Shown here: positions 18,264-28,143 of the stretch, one piece after another
How the letters are laid out: the number at the start of each line of letters is the position of its first letter
How positions within the stretch are numbered: position 1 is the stretch's first letter
NCBI GenBank assembly: GCA_023475225.1
Contig: JAMCVK010000045.1
Location: forward strand, 1-64,000
From: Chloroflexota bacterium
GTDB taxonomy: Bacteria; Chloroflexota; UBA6077; FW602-bin22; JAMCVK01
Length of the DNA: 64,000 nucleotides
Reading direction: 5' to 3'
Position numbers and translations under genes: made by a program
Notes under the pieces: generated by a model
What the model saw: only the letters and a program-made list of their open reading frames with translations
Database searches by the model: none
What the model was told of the DNA's origin: nothing

Positions 18264-19721
18264 TCATTCAGCCAGCGCTGGCTTAATTTCATCCTGTCGT
18301 TCAGCAAATCTTATACAGAGCACATTGCGTGTCTGTTCAGTAACCTTGACCCGCTCATCTATGCGAAGCCCCACCACCCAGAGGATTCCCTTAGGAGAAA
18401 CAAGAATAGGAACTGCATCACGTTTATAGCGTGGAATCTTGGCATCGACGAAGAAATCCTGTAGCTTCTTCTCTTGCTGCATACCCAGCGGTTGAAAGCG
18501 ATCTCCCACCTCCCTTCTCCGCACAGTTAGCGGATAGCCGACAGCATCGTAGTCAAGATCGGCATGCCAAGGATCATCACTGGCATCGCTGCATCTCTCC
18601 TTCGACAGCCGTGTACTCACCTGCCAATTGGTGCCGCCTATCCTCGTTTCTCCGGGAATAACGATCGGTTCCGTGTCCTGTGGCCACAGAGAGCACTCAG
18701 GGGGACTTAGACAAAGCAAGAAGGATTTATATAATTTTAACAGATTGAGGCCATGTGGCCAAGAGAGTTTGCTACCCGCCCGTCCCTCTGAAATGAGCTC
18801 CAGCGCTTTTTCGATATTAGCGGCGGATAGTTCGCAAAGATCACCTCGCAGTTGGGCTACAGCCCGCTTTAGCAGGTGGCGTCGCAGCGCCGACGATAAC
18901 GTTAGCCAGGTGGATAAATCGAAATAGAGGCCCTCCGCTCCCTCACGAACCACGCTGTTCCAAACATCAGAGACCTTCTCCTGAATATAGGCGTAATCAT
19001 CAGCCACCAGGCGAGCCATACGGATGATCCCTTCCCGCAGGCGAGGATTCAATGTCTCCAAATAGGGGATGACCTCGTGGCGGATACGGTTGCGCCGGAA
19101 GCTCAGATCTAGGTTAGAACTGTCCAGACACGGTTGAAGCCAATTCTTTTGACAGTAGTCCTCCACTTCAAACCTCGTCACTTCGAGCATTGGGCGCACA
19201 ACACGCAATCCCAGCGTTTGTGTCCCATCCATTGTCTTTAACCGATAGGTATTGACTGGCAACATGCCGCGCAAGCCAGCCAGTCCGCTACCTCGCAACC
19301 AGTGCATCATAACCGTTTCTACCTGGTCATCAGCCGTATGCCCAATGGCTACACAACGAGCCCCCAAGTTCTTGACCAGCTCGGCAAAGAATGTGTAGCG
19401 GGCTATTCTGGCCGCCTCTTCGAGGGATGTTCGTCTTTGGCGACGCAGCGCCGGCACGTCTCTCTTCGCTATAGTCACCGGCCAACCCAGACTCTTCGCC
19501 AGAAGCTCAACATATTCAGCTTCATGAGCAGCCTGCTCACCGCGTAACATATGGTTCAAGTGGGCCACGTGCAAAGCAATATCATCCTGGCGGGAGATGG
19601 AGGTGAGGGCATGCAGCAGGACCACGGAATCTGGTCCACCGGACACGCCGACGACTACCAGATCACCACTTCGAAACATCTGGTACTTGGTGATGGCTGT
19701 TCGCATCTTCTCCACTAACAT
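18264..19721 (-). CDS. tilS: tRNA(Ile)-lysidine synthetase
   Basis: 485 residues. It modifies C34 of tRNA-Ile(CAU) to lysidine so that AUA is read as isoleucine. The N-type ATP pyrophosphatase P-loop GVSGGPDSVVLLHAL lies near 25, followed by the HLNHMLRGEQA and GHTADDQVET motifs. The C-terminal third is the TilS substrate-binding/all-beta domain (RFQPLGMQQEKKLQDFFVD). First gene of tilS-hpt-ftsH. Confidence 0.95.
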   Translation of the reverse strand: MLVEKMRTAITKYQMFRSGDLVVVGVSGGPDSVVLLHALTSISRQDDIALHVAHLNHMLRGEQAAHEAEYVELLAKSLGWPVTIAKRDVPALRRQRRTSLEEAARIARYTFFAELVKNLGARCVAIGHTADDQVETVMMHWLRGSGLAGLRGMLPVNTYRLKTMDGTQTLGLRVVRPMLEVTRFEVEDYCQKNWLQPCLDSSNLDLSFRRNRIRHEVIPYLETLNPRLREGIIRMARLVADDYAYIQEKVSDVWNSVVREGAEGLYFDLSTWLTLSSALRRHLLKRAVAQLRGDLCELSAANIEKALELISEGRAGSKLSWPHGLNLLKLYKSFLLCLSPPECSLWPQDTEPIVIPGETRIGGTNWQVSTRLSKERCSDASDDPWHADLDYDAVGYPLTVRRREVGDRFQPLGMQQEKKLQDFFVDAKIPRYKRDAVPILVSPKGILWVVGLRIDERVKVTEQTRNVLCIRFAERQDEIKPALAE

Positions 19722-19903
19722 TCTATCGTAATCCCTGTCCCTTTTCTCAGCTCTTCTTGCTATTTAGCAACCTTCGCCGCTAGCCTTGCTCTAACCTCTC
19801 CCTGACATCAAACTGTGTGAAAACCCTTTCAGTATCCAAGTTATCCTGATATGATTCTACACAAAATGCATGGCTAAAAGAAGTTTGCGTAGCAAACACA
19901 GAA

Positions 19904-19927
19904 GGGCACGGATCTTAATCCGTGCCC
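19904..19927 (-). terminator. Terminator after initiator tRNA
   Basis: Minus-strand hairpin GGGCACGGAT/ATCCGTGCCC followed by TTCTGTGTTTG, 13 bases after the tRNA 3' end. A second small palindrome (GTTTGCGTAGCAAAC) follows. The rest of 19722-19903 shows nothing clear. Confidence 0.65.
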
Positions 19928-19939
19928 CTCGATTTCGAC

Positions 19940-20014
19940 TGGTAGCGGGGGTTGGACTCGAACCAACGACCTTCGGGTTATGAGCCCGACGAGCTTCCAC
20001 TGCTCCACCCCGCG
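19940..20014 (-). tRNA. Initiator tRNA-fMet(CAU)
   Basis: 75 bases including an encoded CCA. Initiator hallmarks are visible: an unpaired 1-72 position (C1 against U72), three G-C pairs at the bottom of the anticodon stem (TCGGG CTCATAA CCCGA), and an A11-U24 pair in the D stem. The acceptor stem from pair 2, the T arm (GTTGG TTCGAGT CCAAC) and the D stem (GAGC/GCTC) are otherwise intact. The D loop is short at 7 bases. Confidence 0.95.
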
Positions 20015-20022
20015 TCGCCTCT

Positions 20023-20052
20023 ATTATACAATATTGCCTTCTCGACCGTCAA
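20023..20052 (-). promoter_or_regulatory. Promoter of initiator tRNA
   Basis: Minus strand TTGACG (20052-20047), 18 bases, TATAAT (20028-20023). The tRNA begins 9 bases after the -10. The promoter lies inside the last codons of the MscS gene. Confidence 0.7.
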
Positions 20053-20665
20053 CTATAGCACGACTTTCCCCCTTTGCTGTCCCAGATGCCCCAGCCTTGC
20101 TGGCCTGGGCACTATAAGTGCCCTTGTTCACCAGTACTTCCATAAATATTGTGGCATTAGGAATGATAACTTGTTGATCATCTGGGGTGCGCAAGACAGT
20201 TGTTCGTAACCTCACATCCTCAACCAGGCCGCTGAAATCCCTTACCGTAATCTGTTCACCGATACGGAAGGGACGCTCTATGAGTAAATAGAGACCCGCG
20301 AATATATTCTTCAAGATGTCCTGTGCCGCCAGGCTGATAGCTAAGCTGATTACCCCTAAGAAGGTCAGCAAGGTTGTCCAACTTACCCCGAGGATACCGA
20401 GTACCCAGACGGTTCCCAGCAAGATGACGGTTAAATAGGCGATACGAGAAATAAGGATAACGACGTTGAGATCGGCGCGTGTGCCTCCGAGACTCTTACG
20501 CACAACGCTTCGCACCCAGCTGGCCAGCAACCAGGTGATGCTGAGCACCACTATACTTTGAATCAACGGTAAAATTAGCGGGCCGATAGTCGTTTCGAAG
20601 GTTAGCTCCCAGTTCGTCAGCCAATGTTGTGGGTTGGCCTTCCATAGCTCAGCCATCTGCCTCAC
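20024..20665 (-). CDS. mscS: MscS-family small-conductance mechanosensitive channel
   Basis: 213 residues, a short MscS-type protein. Membrane segments lie at about 28-48, 68-88 and 92-112. The pore-lining helix and following beta domain are clear from LGVISLAISLAAQDILKNIFAGLYLLIERPFRIGEQ broken into its usual parts (the TM3 region near 95-125), followed by GLVEDVRLRTTVLRTPDDQQVIIPNA. The C-terminal cytoplasmic vestibule domain is truncated compared with E. coli MscS (286 residues). It protects against hypo-osmotic shock. The initiator tRNA lies immediately downstream. Confidence 0.88.
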   Translation of the reverse strand: MRQMAELWKANPQHWLTNWELTFETTIGPLILPLIQSIVVLSITWLLASWVRSVVRKSLGGTRADLNVVILISRIAYLTVILLGTVWVLGILGVSWTTLLTFLGVISLAISLAAQDILKNIFAGLYLLIERPFRIGEQITVRDFSGLVEDVRLRTTVLRTPDDQQVIIPNATIFMEVLVNKGTYSAQASKAGASGTAKGESRAIVDGREGNIV

Positions 20666-20675
20666 CTCCTCATCT

Positions 20676-20684
20676 ATTATAACA
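20676..20684 (-). promoter_or_regulatory. Extended -10 promoter of mscS
   Basis: TGTTATAAT on the minus strand, just upstream of the mscS SD and ATG at 20665. No correctly spaced -35 was found. Confidence 0.4.
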
Positions 20685-20738
20685 CTGAGTTAGACAACAT
20701 CGCGAAAGAGAAATATACTTAAAAATATACCCAGAATC

Positions 20739-20747
20739 TGGTAAAAT
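20739..20747 (+). promoter_or_regulatory. Extended -10 promoter of pyrG
   Basis: TGGTAAAAT, about 135 bases before pyrG. The leader between them shows no recognised attenuator. Confidence 0.4.
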
Positions 20748-20880
20748 ATTGCTGTTAAATAAGGGCGATGATCTACGGTTTGGGAGGATAAATACAGCAA
20801 TCGACCATATCCTTCAGCAGGCGATCAGATGCAAAATATGGCGACCTTGATCCTATACCCATCAATTAGGAGGAAGCCAA

Positions 20881-22524
20881 ATGGCTAAATACGTTTTCGT
20901 CACGGGCGGTGTAGTCTCTGGGGTAGGGAAAGGGGTCACCGTCGCCTCTTTAGGTAGGTTGATGAAGAGCCGTGGATTATCGGTAGCCGTCGTCAAGGTT
21001 GACCCCTACCTCAACGTAGACCCCGGCACGATGAACCCCTATCAACACGGCGAGTGCTTCGTCACCGAAGATGGGGCAGAGACCGACCTGGATCTTGGAC
21101 ATTACGAGCGTTTCATCGACGAGAATCTCTCCAAAGCCTCCAACGTGACCACTGGCCAGGTGTATTCCTCCATCATCAACCGAGAAAGGCGTGGAGACTT
21201 CCTCGGCGGCACCATCCAGGTCATTCCGCATATCACCAACGAAATCAAACAGCGCATCGCCAAAGTAGCCAAACAGACCGGTGCACAGCTAGTCATCGCT
21301 GAAATAGGTGGCGTGGTTGGCGACATTGAGGGACTGCCCTTCCTTGAAGCTATTCGCCAGATGCACCGGGAGCTTGGGAGCGATAACGTGCTGTACATCC
21401 ATACCACCTGGCTCCCTTATATCGGCGCCACTGGTGAGTTAAAGACCAAGCCCACCCAGCACAGCGTCAATGAGCTGCGCCGCATTGGTATCCAGCCAGA
21501 TGTTATCGTTTGTCGATCAGATCACCCGATGAGCGATGATCTCAAAGATAAGATCGCCCTCTTCTGCGACGTAGAAAGGCGAGCCGTGATTCCCCTACCT
21601 ACAGTCGAGACCGTTTATGAGGTACCGCTCATCCTGGAAAATGCGAATCTCGGTAATTTCGTCGTCGAACACCTCCAACTGCCGGCTGGTGAGCCTCAGT
21701 TGGACGAATGGCAGATCATGGTCAATAAGATCAAACAACCCAAACCGGAGCTACGCATCGGTCTGGTTGGAAAATACGTCGAGTTGGCCGATGCTTATCT
21801 CTCGGTCAGAGAAGCACTGCACCACGCAGGCATATACTATGACCGCGCTATTGTTATCGATTTAATCGATTCAGACTCGCTCCTCCATGAGGGTAATGAG
21901 GACAGGCTTTCTTGCGTGAACGGCATCGTCATCCCGGGGGGTTTTGGCTACCGTGGCATCGAGGGCAAGATCCGTGCCGCCAGATACGCGCGGCGCATGA
22001 AGATACCATATCTCGGTCTTTGCCTGGGTATGCAGGTAATGGTCATCGATTTGGCCCGTGAGGTTTTTCGATCGGATGCGCCCAACAGCACCGAATTTGA
22101 TCCTAATACCCCCTGTCCAGTCATCGATCTCCTGCCAGAGCAACGCGCTATGTCTATGAAAGGAGGAACAATGCGGCTGGGTGCCTATCCGTGCCGGCTT
22201 ATCCCGGGCACGAAGGCGGCGGCTGCCTATGATCAGCCATTGGTCCAAGAGCGGCACCGGCACCGCTATGAATTCAATAATGAGTACCGCGATATCCTCG
22301 TCGCGGCGGGTTTAGTCGTCAGCGGTGTCTCGCCGGATGAACGCCTCGTTGAGATCGCAGAGATCGCCGATCACCCCTGGATGGTCGGCACACAATTTCA
22401 TCCTGAGTTTAAGTCACGACCCAATAGACCACATCCCTTGTTCCGTGATTTCATCGGCGCGGCGATGCAAACCTTGCGTGAGGGTGACCAACAACCACTA
22501 CCGCTCGAACAGGCATTAATTTGA
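20881..22524 (+). CDS. pyrG: CTP synthase
   Basis: 547 residues, normal length. It makes CTP from UTP, ATP and glutamine. The N-terminal amidoligase domain starts [17 protein letters not shown] (P-loop) and contains [18 protein letters not shown]. The C-terminal class I glutamine amidotransferase has the nucleophile Cys in GLCLGMQV near 380 and the His/Glu pair in HPEFKSRP near 507. The SD AGGAGGAAGCCAA precedes the ATG. It is monocistronic; rho has a strong separate promoter that overlaps the pyrG stop. Confidence 0.98.
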   Translation: MAKYVFVTGGVVSGVGKGVTVASLGRLMKSRGLSVAVVKVDPYLNVDPGTMNPYQHGECFVTEDGAETDLDLGHYERFIDENLSKASNVTTGQVYSSIINRERRGDFLGGTIQVIPHITNEIKQRIAKVAKQTGAQLVIAEIGGVVGDIEGLPFLEAIRQMHRELGSDNVLYIHTTWLPYIGATGELKTKPTQHSVNELRRIGIQPDVIVCRSDHPMSDDLKDKIALFCDVERRAVIPLPTVETVYEVPLILENANLGNFVVEHLQLPAGEPQLDEWQIMVNKIKQPKPELRIGLVGKYVELADAYLSVREALHHAGIYYDRAIVIDLIDSDSLLHEGNEDRLSCVNGIVIPGGFGYRGIEGKIRAARYARRMKIPYLGLCLGMQVMVIDLAREVFRSDAPNSTEFDPNTPCPVIDLLPEQRAMSMKGGTMRLGAYPCRLIPGTKAAAAYDQPLVQERHRHRYEFNNEYRDILVAAGLVVSGVSPDERLVEIAEIADHPWMVGTQFHPEFKSRPNRPHPLFRDFIGAAMQTLREGDQQPLPLEQALI

Positions 22525-22549
22525 CAGTCCTTGACAAGCATGATATAAT
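22521..22549 (+). promoter_or_regulatory. Consensus promoter of rho
   Basis: Perfect TTGACA, 17 bases, TATAAT, with a TGA extended -10. The -35 overlaps the pyrG stop codon. A second TTGACA lies at 22531. The 200-base leader before rho is long, in keeping with the known autoregulation of rho in other bacteria, but no specific element was identified in it. Confidence 0.8.
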
Positions 22550-22767
22550 CCCAATTGAAGGTGAGACGCCAAAATATTATATTCTCCTCGTGTAACAACC
22601 CCACAGTTAAAAGCAACTCTGATATAGAGTAGTGTGTTGAATCCTTCTTTTGTTATTTGCAAGAAACCCGATTACCAGGTATCCCAAATGAGGCGTATGG
22701 GCTGCGTAGAAGCAAACTATTGAGGTTGTTTTGGGCCATTCGGAATATATTTTGAATGGAAGGTCAA

Positions 22768-24018
22768 ATGAACATCGCTGAACTTGAATCAAAAACGCGT
22801 GATGAGTTGCAGGATATAGCTAAGGATCTGGGCATCTCCGGCTACAGTGGACTAAGGAAGCAGGAACTAGTTTTCCGTTTGCTCCAGGCTAAAACTGAAC
22901 AGCAGGGTTATCTATTCGGTGAAGGTGTATTGCAGATCATGGACGATGGCTATGGGTTCCTGCGCCATGATCGCCTTTTGCCCGGATCGTCTGACGTATA
23001 CGTGTCTCAATCACAGATACGCCGATTCGGGCTTCGCACCGGAGATATGATCACCGGGCAGGTACGCCCGCCAAAGGAGAGCGAGAAGTTTTATAGCCTC
23101 CTGCGCGTCGAAGCCGTCAACGGACTCGATCCGGAGATAGCCAAACATCGTCCCCACTTCGATTCCCTAACACCCATCTTCCCCCGCGAGATGTTCAATC
23201 TGGAAACAACCGCGAATAATCTGACCCAACGCCTCATTAATCTGGTAGCCCCCATAGGGCGGGGACAGCGAGGACTAATCGTCTCCCCACCAAAGGCTGG
23301 TAAGACTACTGTTCTTAAGCATATCGCCAACGGCATCACCGCTAACTATAACGACGTCCACCTGATGGTTGTGCTTATCGGTGAGCGTCCAGAAGAGGTC
23401 ACCGATATGAAGCGCTCTGTCAAAGCTGAGGTGATCAGTTCCACCTTCGATGAACCGGTTGAGGACCATAGCATAGTTGCCGAGATGGCTTTAGATCGAG
23501 CAAAGCGCCTGGTGGAAAGCGGCCGTGATGTGGTCATTCTCCTGGATAGTATTACCCGCCTTTCGCGCGCCTATAACCTCACTATCCCCCAAAGTGGACG
23601 TACCCTATCCGGGGGCATAGATCCAGCTGCCCTCTACCCACCTAAACGCTTCTTCGGCGCCGCCCGAAATCTTGAGGAGGGAGGCAGCCTCACTGTTATG
23701 GCCACTTGTCTGATAGACACCGGCTCCCGTATGGATGAAGTTATCTATGAGGAGTTCAAAGGAACTGGTAATATGGAGCTTGTCCTCGACCGAAAGCTAG
23801 CCGAGAAGCGCATCTTTCCATCTATTGATATAACCCGTTCCGGAACTCGCCGTGAAGAGCTGCTGCTGGATGAGACAACCCTACGACAGGCCTGGACTAT
23901 GCGACGTATGGTGGCGGCTATCGGCGGCACCGAGGGTATCGAACTGCTTCTCACGCGCATGAGTAAGACAGCTAATAACAAGGAATTCCTAGCGACCTTG
24001 ACTAAAGACATCGTCTAG
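22768..24018 (+). CDS. rho: Transcription termination factor Rho
   Basis: About 416 residues. A hexameric RNA-dependent ATPase that releases transcripts. The N-terminal Rho_N helix bundle ([20 protein letters not shown]) is followed by a cold-shock-like RNA-binding domain ([14 protein letters not shown]) and the ATPase core with Walker [10 protein letters not shown] near 172, [11 protein letters not shown], and the Q/R loop region [11 protein letters not shown] chose the ATG at 22768, preceded by GGAAGG, over the in-frame ATG at 22756, which lacks an SD. Confidence 0.96.
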   Translation: MNIAELESKTRDELQDIAKDLGISGYSGLRKQELVFRLLQAKTEQQGYLFGEGVLQIMDDGYGFLRHDRLLPGSSDVYVSQSQIRRFGLRTGDMITGQVRPPKESEKFYSLLRVEAVNGLDPEIAKHRPHFDSLTPIFPREMFNLETTANNLTQRLINLVAPIGRGQRGLIVSPPKAGKTTVLKHIANGITANYNDVHLMVVLIGERPEEVTDMKRSVKAEVISSTFDEPVEDHSIVAEMALDRAKRLVESGRDVVILLDSITRLSRAYNLTIPQSGRTLSGGIDPAALYPPKRFFGAARNLEEGGSLTVMATCLIDTGSRMDEVIYEEFKGTGNMELVLDRKLAEKRIFPSIDITRSGTRREELLLDETTLRQAWTMRRMVAAIGGTEGIELLLTRMSKTANNKEFLATLTKDIV

Positions 24019-24026
24019 GAGAATCA

Positions 24027-25235
24027 GTGCTCGAGCGACTCTCAGACCCCTCCTTAAGCAAGCGCTGGGAAACAATCCTACAGCTTCTCGATGGGGTAGA
24101 GGCATCAGAGGGAGCGCTAATCCTACAATGTTCACCATCTTTGGGCCCTTGGATGGGGAGCATTATCGACACAAGAACGCTCGCCCGTTATGTTGCCCAT
24201 GTGATTACCATATTGTTAACGCTTTTGGTCGCCCTTTCCGCTGCGACCAGCTGGCAAACAGCTCGCCGGGATAGAGCAGCCTCCTTTGGAGGCGCCTCAT
24301 ACATCGAAAGTCATATCTCTCGCTTAAACGAGTCCTTGATCAAACCAGCCCTTCCAGCAACGATAGGCTCCTTCTTCGGAATCCGCACCACCGAGGTGGA
24401 TCGAGCTGACGCAGGCCAAAATGATGGAACAGCGGAAACATTTGCCTCCACCCTCAGCACCGTGTCATCTGCCTCAGAATCCAAGACACCACTCAAACCG
24501 ATCCAGTATAAAGTTGCCGCCGGTGATACGGTCACCAGCATCGCGGCCAGGTTCGCCGTCACAGCAGAATCTATCATCTGGGCCAACGACCTTGAAGATG
24601 ACCCTGATCACCTCGCCATCGGCCGCGAGCTCGTTATTCCTCCTGTGGCCGGCATGCTGCATAGGGTTCGGGAAGGCAACACAGTGGTTGAGATAGCCCA
24701 GAAGTATCAGGTTGAGCCAAAGGTCATCATCGAGGCGAATAGTCTAGAATCTCCTTATATCCTTAGACTTGGTCAGCTACTGGTCATCCCCGGAGGCAAG
24801 CTACCAGCCAGGCCCATCCCGGTCGCCAGGAACAAAGGCGAGTTGAGCAGCGCAGCTAAACCACAACGGGCGCTAGGGAGATTTATCTGGCCCACACACG
24901 GCTCGATTACCACCTATTTCGGCGAAAGGGGACATCATGGCCTAGATATTGCCAATCGCAGCGGTACACCGATCTACGCCGCCGACAATGGGCGTGTCAT
25001 CGCTGTCCGCAAGCAGTCCTACGATTATGGCTGGCATATCGTGATCGATCACGGGAACGGTTTCACGACCCTATATGCTCATCTTTCTGGATTCAACGTT
25101 GATTATGGACAATGGGTGGAGCGAGGGGCCGTGATTGGCTGGATGGGGAGCACAGGCCGTAGCACTGGCCCACATCTACACTTCGAGATCACTTTGGGGG
25201 GCACGCTGCGCAATCCGTTGACGTTCCTCCCTTGA
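24027..25235 (+). CDS. Membrane-anchored LysM / M23 peptidoglycan endopeptidase
   Basis: 402 residues, GTG start 8 bases after rho and behind AGGAG. A membrane segment covers about 55-75. Two LysM domains follow (YKVAAGDTVTSIAARFAV near 155 and HRVREGNTVVEIAQKYQV near 212), which bind glycan strands. The C-terminal M23 (LytM-type) domain holds the zinc ligands in HHGLDIANRSGTP near 305 and HLHFE near 385. It trims or remodels peptidoglycan at the cell surface, or acts as an activator of other hydrolases. It probably shares the rho transcript. Confidence 0.9.
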   Translation: MLERLSDPSLSKRWETILQLLDGVEASEGALILQCSPSLGPWMGSIIDTRTLARYVAHVITILLTLLVALSAATSWQTARRDRAASFGGASYIESHISRLNESLIKPALPATIGSFFGIRTTEVDRADAGQNDGTAETFASTLSTVSSASESKTPLKPIQYKVAAGDTVTSIAARFAVTAESIIWANDLEDDPDHLAIGRELVIPPVAGMLHRVREGNTVVEIAQKYQVEPKVIIEANSLESPYILRLGQLLVIPGGKLPARPIPVARNKGELSSAAKPQRALGRFIWPTHGSITTYFGERGHHGLDIANRSGTPIYAADNGRVIAVRKQSYDYGWHIVIDHGNGFTTLYAHLSGFNVDYGQWVERGAVIGWMGSTGRSTGPHLHFEITLGGTLRNPLTFLP

Positions 25236-25266
25236 ACCAACCGTGATTTACTCCAACTTCAGGATA

Positions 25267-25908
25267 TCAAAGTTTCCGATATTCTAGAACTGTGATCTCG
25301 AGCTCCTCCGGCAACGAACCCTTGTTTACCACCAGTTTCGGCTGCGGCTCATAGTGCTTAAGCCCAATCTCATGGGTGAAGCGATCCAGTGGATCCAAAT
25401 CCACCTTGGCCGCCTCTGTCTTATAATGCATGGGGATAGCGATCTTTGGCTCGACCAAGTTTATTATTTCCACCGCCTGAGAAGCGTTAATCGTGTTGAA
25501 CCCTCCCACTGGAACCAGCAAGATGTTCACATCGCTCAGCGCTTCTACCTGCTCCGCCGTCAACACGTGCCCTAAGTCGCCCAGATGACAGATAACAAGG
25601 TCATCCATCTCGACTAGGTAAGCTGTATTTTTGCCTAACCTCTGCCCATTCTCATCGTCGTGAAATGTCCTGATGCCAGTGATCACTACCCCTTTGACCT
25701 CATACTCTCCCGGCCCACTGATGATCTTTGGATTCCCGGCAATGGCCACTGTATGGGCATGCCCTGGATGCTGGTGAGTTACGGCTACGATATCCGCAGT
25801 TGGCTTTCCCAGGTTATAGCCGATGCTCTTATCATAAGGATCGATCAGCAATACCGCATCGCGGGATTTCAAGCGGAAACACGAATGGCCCAGCCAAATG
25901 ATCTCCAT
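25267..25908 (-). CDS. MBL-fold (UPF0173-like) metallohydrolase, variant metal site
   Basis: 213 residues, a compact metallo-beta-lactamase fold without extra domains. IIWLGHSCFRLK is the usual N-terminal strand, DPYDKSIG follows, and the metal motif reads THQHPGHAH where the family normally has HxHxDH; the Asp is replaced by Gly. Later ligand positions look conserved (CHLGDLGHVL, IPMHYKT). RNase-Z-like or lactonase-like chemistry is possible but not shown. It stands alone between rho-M23 and the transporter operon. Confidence 0.8.
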   Translation of the reverse strand: MEIIWLGHSCFRLKSRDAVLLIDPYDKSIGYNLGKPTADIVAVTHQHPGHAHTVAIAGNPKIISGPGEYEVKGVVITGIRTFHDDENGQRLGKNTAYLVEMDDLVICHLGDLGHVLTAEQVEALSDVNILLVPVGGFNTINASQAVEIINLVEPKIAIPMHYKTEAAKVDLDPLDRFTHEIGLKHYEPQPKLVVNKGSLPEELEITVLEYRKL

Positions 25909-25991
25909 TTTATCCCCCCTAAATGCTCTCTATAGTGAGCACTATGCGCTACCTTGAATACAAGGCCAAGGACTGTCATCTACACGTCCAT

Positions 25992-26573
25992 TTATGAAGG
26001 TGGCGTCGCCGTCGGAGAAGGAGCAGACGTTGGGGCTGGTGTCGGCGTAGGTGTGCCCTTCGGGGGCTGATCCACCATCTTTATTAGATCATCAGCGATT
26101 TGACTGGGGATAAGGTAAACCTTATCTCCAGCTGGAAGATTGGCATAGTAGGCGGTGCCCTCCGGATTCTTGTCGCCGATGAATAATATCTCTCGTTTTG
26201 CCCCTGTCAAGGTGACTTTCGCCTCCGCTTGAGGGTTAGACAATCCGTAGGTTGCCAGATCCTGTCCGGGATTATCGAGGACCCTCGTCGCTGTCAGGGA
26301 ACCAAGCCTGGTCAATACCCCCTCTACACGCCACTTATCAGCTTCTACCTGCTCAGGCTTGAGCATTTGCCAGCGATCTTCCTTCTTAGTGACCACCGTT
26401 GACCGGCCATTATGCTCCACCTCGATGGAGTTCACATCCTCAACCTTAAAGTTGAAGACAGATAGCTGCGCCTTCTCCTGCGGGCGGCCTGGTCTGTACT
26501 CCAACCAGTAAACAAAACCTCCCAGAACGAGGAGAATAACGAGTAAGATAGCCGTAGTTTTGAAGCTCACCAC
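25992..26573 (-). CDS. DUF4340-type periplasmic protein of Gld-like transporter
   Basis: 193 residues with an N-terminal membrane anchor (residues 5-24, TTAILLVILLVLGGFVYW), a beta-rich DUF4340-like domain (VEDVNSIEVEHNGRSTVVTK, GDKNPEGTAYYANLPAGDKV) and a low-complexity Pro/Thr tail. It is the last gene of the four-gene ABC operon and abuts the GldG-like gene, which fits its known association with GldG-type auxiliary proteins. Confidence 0.8.
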   Translation of the reverse strand: MVSFKTTAILLVILLVLGGFVYWLEYRPGRPQEKAQLSVFNFKVEDVNSIEVEHNGRSTVVTKKEDRWQMLKPEQVEADKWRVEGVLTRLGSLTATRVLDNPGQDLATYGLSNPQAEAKVTLTGAKREILFIGDKNPEGTAYYANLPAGDKVYLIPSQIADDLIKMVDQPPKGTPTPTPAPTSAPSPTATPPS

Positions 26574-28142
26574 CTACCTCCTCGTCCACCATACTGCTCC
26601 TCCTGCCAGGAGAACAGCCAGAGGCAGGAAAATGACACTGGAGTAAAAGATAAGGTTCATTTCCGTGCCTGTCAGGAAGAGGCGGCGGTCCTGGGGTGGC
26701 TTAGCTCGAATGCCGATAAGGTCCTCCGATTGAGCCAGCCAGTCGACCGAGTTAAGGAAGAAGTCACGGTTTCCCACACTGTCCAGGAAGGCATTGGTGG
26801 CAAAGTCAACATCTCCGACAACCACCATTCTTGTTTGGGGGTGATTGGCTGTTTTCTCCGTGGCAGCCTTTTCATTTCCCGTCGTCCCGCCAGCCTGTTT
26901 TTCAGTCTCCACCGTAACCGCAATAGAGATAGGGCCTTTCGTGTCTATGCCCTCATCGTAGTGGGCCACCTTGGTATCCTTCTCCAGCCAGCTCTTGTCC
27001 GTGGTCTCAGCGATGGTCGATACTGTAACGCCCTTAGGCAGCTCCTTTCTTGGCGTGACTGAGGTTACTGTAGGAAAGATAGTCATAGGCAAATCTTTGG
27101 TAATCTCGCTCCAGCGATAGTGCGTAATGAGCGGAGTCAAGACATCATTGAGCAATGGGCTGCCTTCATCTACTACCAGACCGGTCCCAATGTCAACCCC
27201 CCAGTCTTGCAGAAGCTGGGCTGCATCTGGTACCGTGCCAGGCTCATTCAGGATAAGGGACCTCCCTCCGCGCTTCAGATAGTCTTTAAGGGCACTCTTC
27301 TCCTGCTCAAGGAATGGCTTTTGAGGGGCCGCAATGATTAAGACGCTGGTATCATCCGGTACCTTACCACTTGTAGCCAGGGCAAGAGAAGATACTTGAT
27401 AGTTGTCCGCCTCAAGTGCTCTCCTGGCTGCGCTCCCACCTCTGCGGTCAGAGCTATCAATACTCATTTCGCCGTGACCAGTAAGAAAGTACACTTTCTT
27501 TGATTCGTTACTAATGACCCTAAGGATGGCACTGGTCACATCCTGTTCGTCGCTGCCCATCACCTTCTGCTTTCTGCCATTGTATTCGAACACGGTTGTA
27601 CCATAACTCGCTATCTGGTATTGTCGAGCCAGGGTTGGCTGACGGTCTGGGTCAACAAATCGCACCTGTATCTTATCCGAATGAGCCTGGTACTCCTTCA
27701 GCAAATCCTGCATAGCCTGTCTATCTGACTGCTGCTGGGAGTAAAAGGCCGTAACCTGTAGCGGCTCCTTAATTCGCTTCAGTATCTGTATAGTCTGCGG
27801 GGACAAGGTATATTGTTTATTGGCAGTGAGATCCAGGTTCCACACGTGTTTGGCTGCAAGGATATTGAGAAGGGCCAGAATGCCCACGAAGGCGATGCTC
27901 ATTACTACCGTGTTCGAGCCGTAGCGGGCCGTTCTTCCTCGGCCAGCCTTAAGGATTGCTTCCCACGATTCAAGTCCAGAGATGGCTAAGAGCCCAAGGC
28001 CGACGATCAACAGTGACCATATCTTACGATCGAATTCTGCCGTAACCAGATAAAGCCCCCCAGCAATGAGCAGACACCCCACTCCAACCAGGCCCAACAG
28101 GGCCGGTAATCTTTTCGACAAAGCCGTTCCCTGATTCCGCAT
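26574..28142 (-). CDS. GldG-like auxiliary protein of ABC transporter
   Basis: 522 residues. Membrane helices near 18-36, 40-57, 80-100 and a C-terminal one (about 495-518) surround a large extracytoplasmic domain of the ABC-type uncharacterised transport (GldG/IFT52-like) family, seen in LDLTANKQYTLSPQTIQIL, VRFVDPDRQP and VYFLTGHGEMS. In Bacteroidetes, GldA/F/G support gliding and secretion; in Chloroflexota the cargo is unknown. Confidence 0.85.
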   Translation of the reverse strand: MRNQGTALSKRLPALLGLVGVGCLLIAGGLYLVTAEFDRKIWSLLIVGLGLLAISGLESWEAILKAGRGRTARYGSNTVVMSIAFVGILALLNILAAKHVWNLDLTANKQYTLSPQTIQILKRIKEPLQVTAFYSQQQSDRQAMQDLLKEYQAHSDKIQVRFVDPDRQPTLARQYQIASYGTTVFEYNGRKQKVMGSDEQDVTSAILRVISNESKKVYFLTGHGEMSIDSSDRRGGSAARRALEADNYQVSSLALATSGKVPDDTSVLIIAAPQKPFLEQEKSALKDYLKRGGRSLILNEPGTVPDAAQLLQDWGVDIGTGLVVDEGSPLLNDVLTPLITHYRWSEITKDLPMTIFPTVTSVTPRKELPKGVTVSTIAETTDKSWLEKDTKVAHYDEGIDTKGPISIAVTVETEKQAGGTTGNEKAATEKTANHPQTRMVVVGDVDFATNAFLDSVGNRDFFLNSVDWLAQSEDLIGIRAKPPQDRRLFLTGTEMNLIFYSSVIFLPLAVLLAGGAVWWTRR

Positions 28143-28143
28143 C

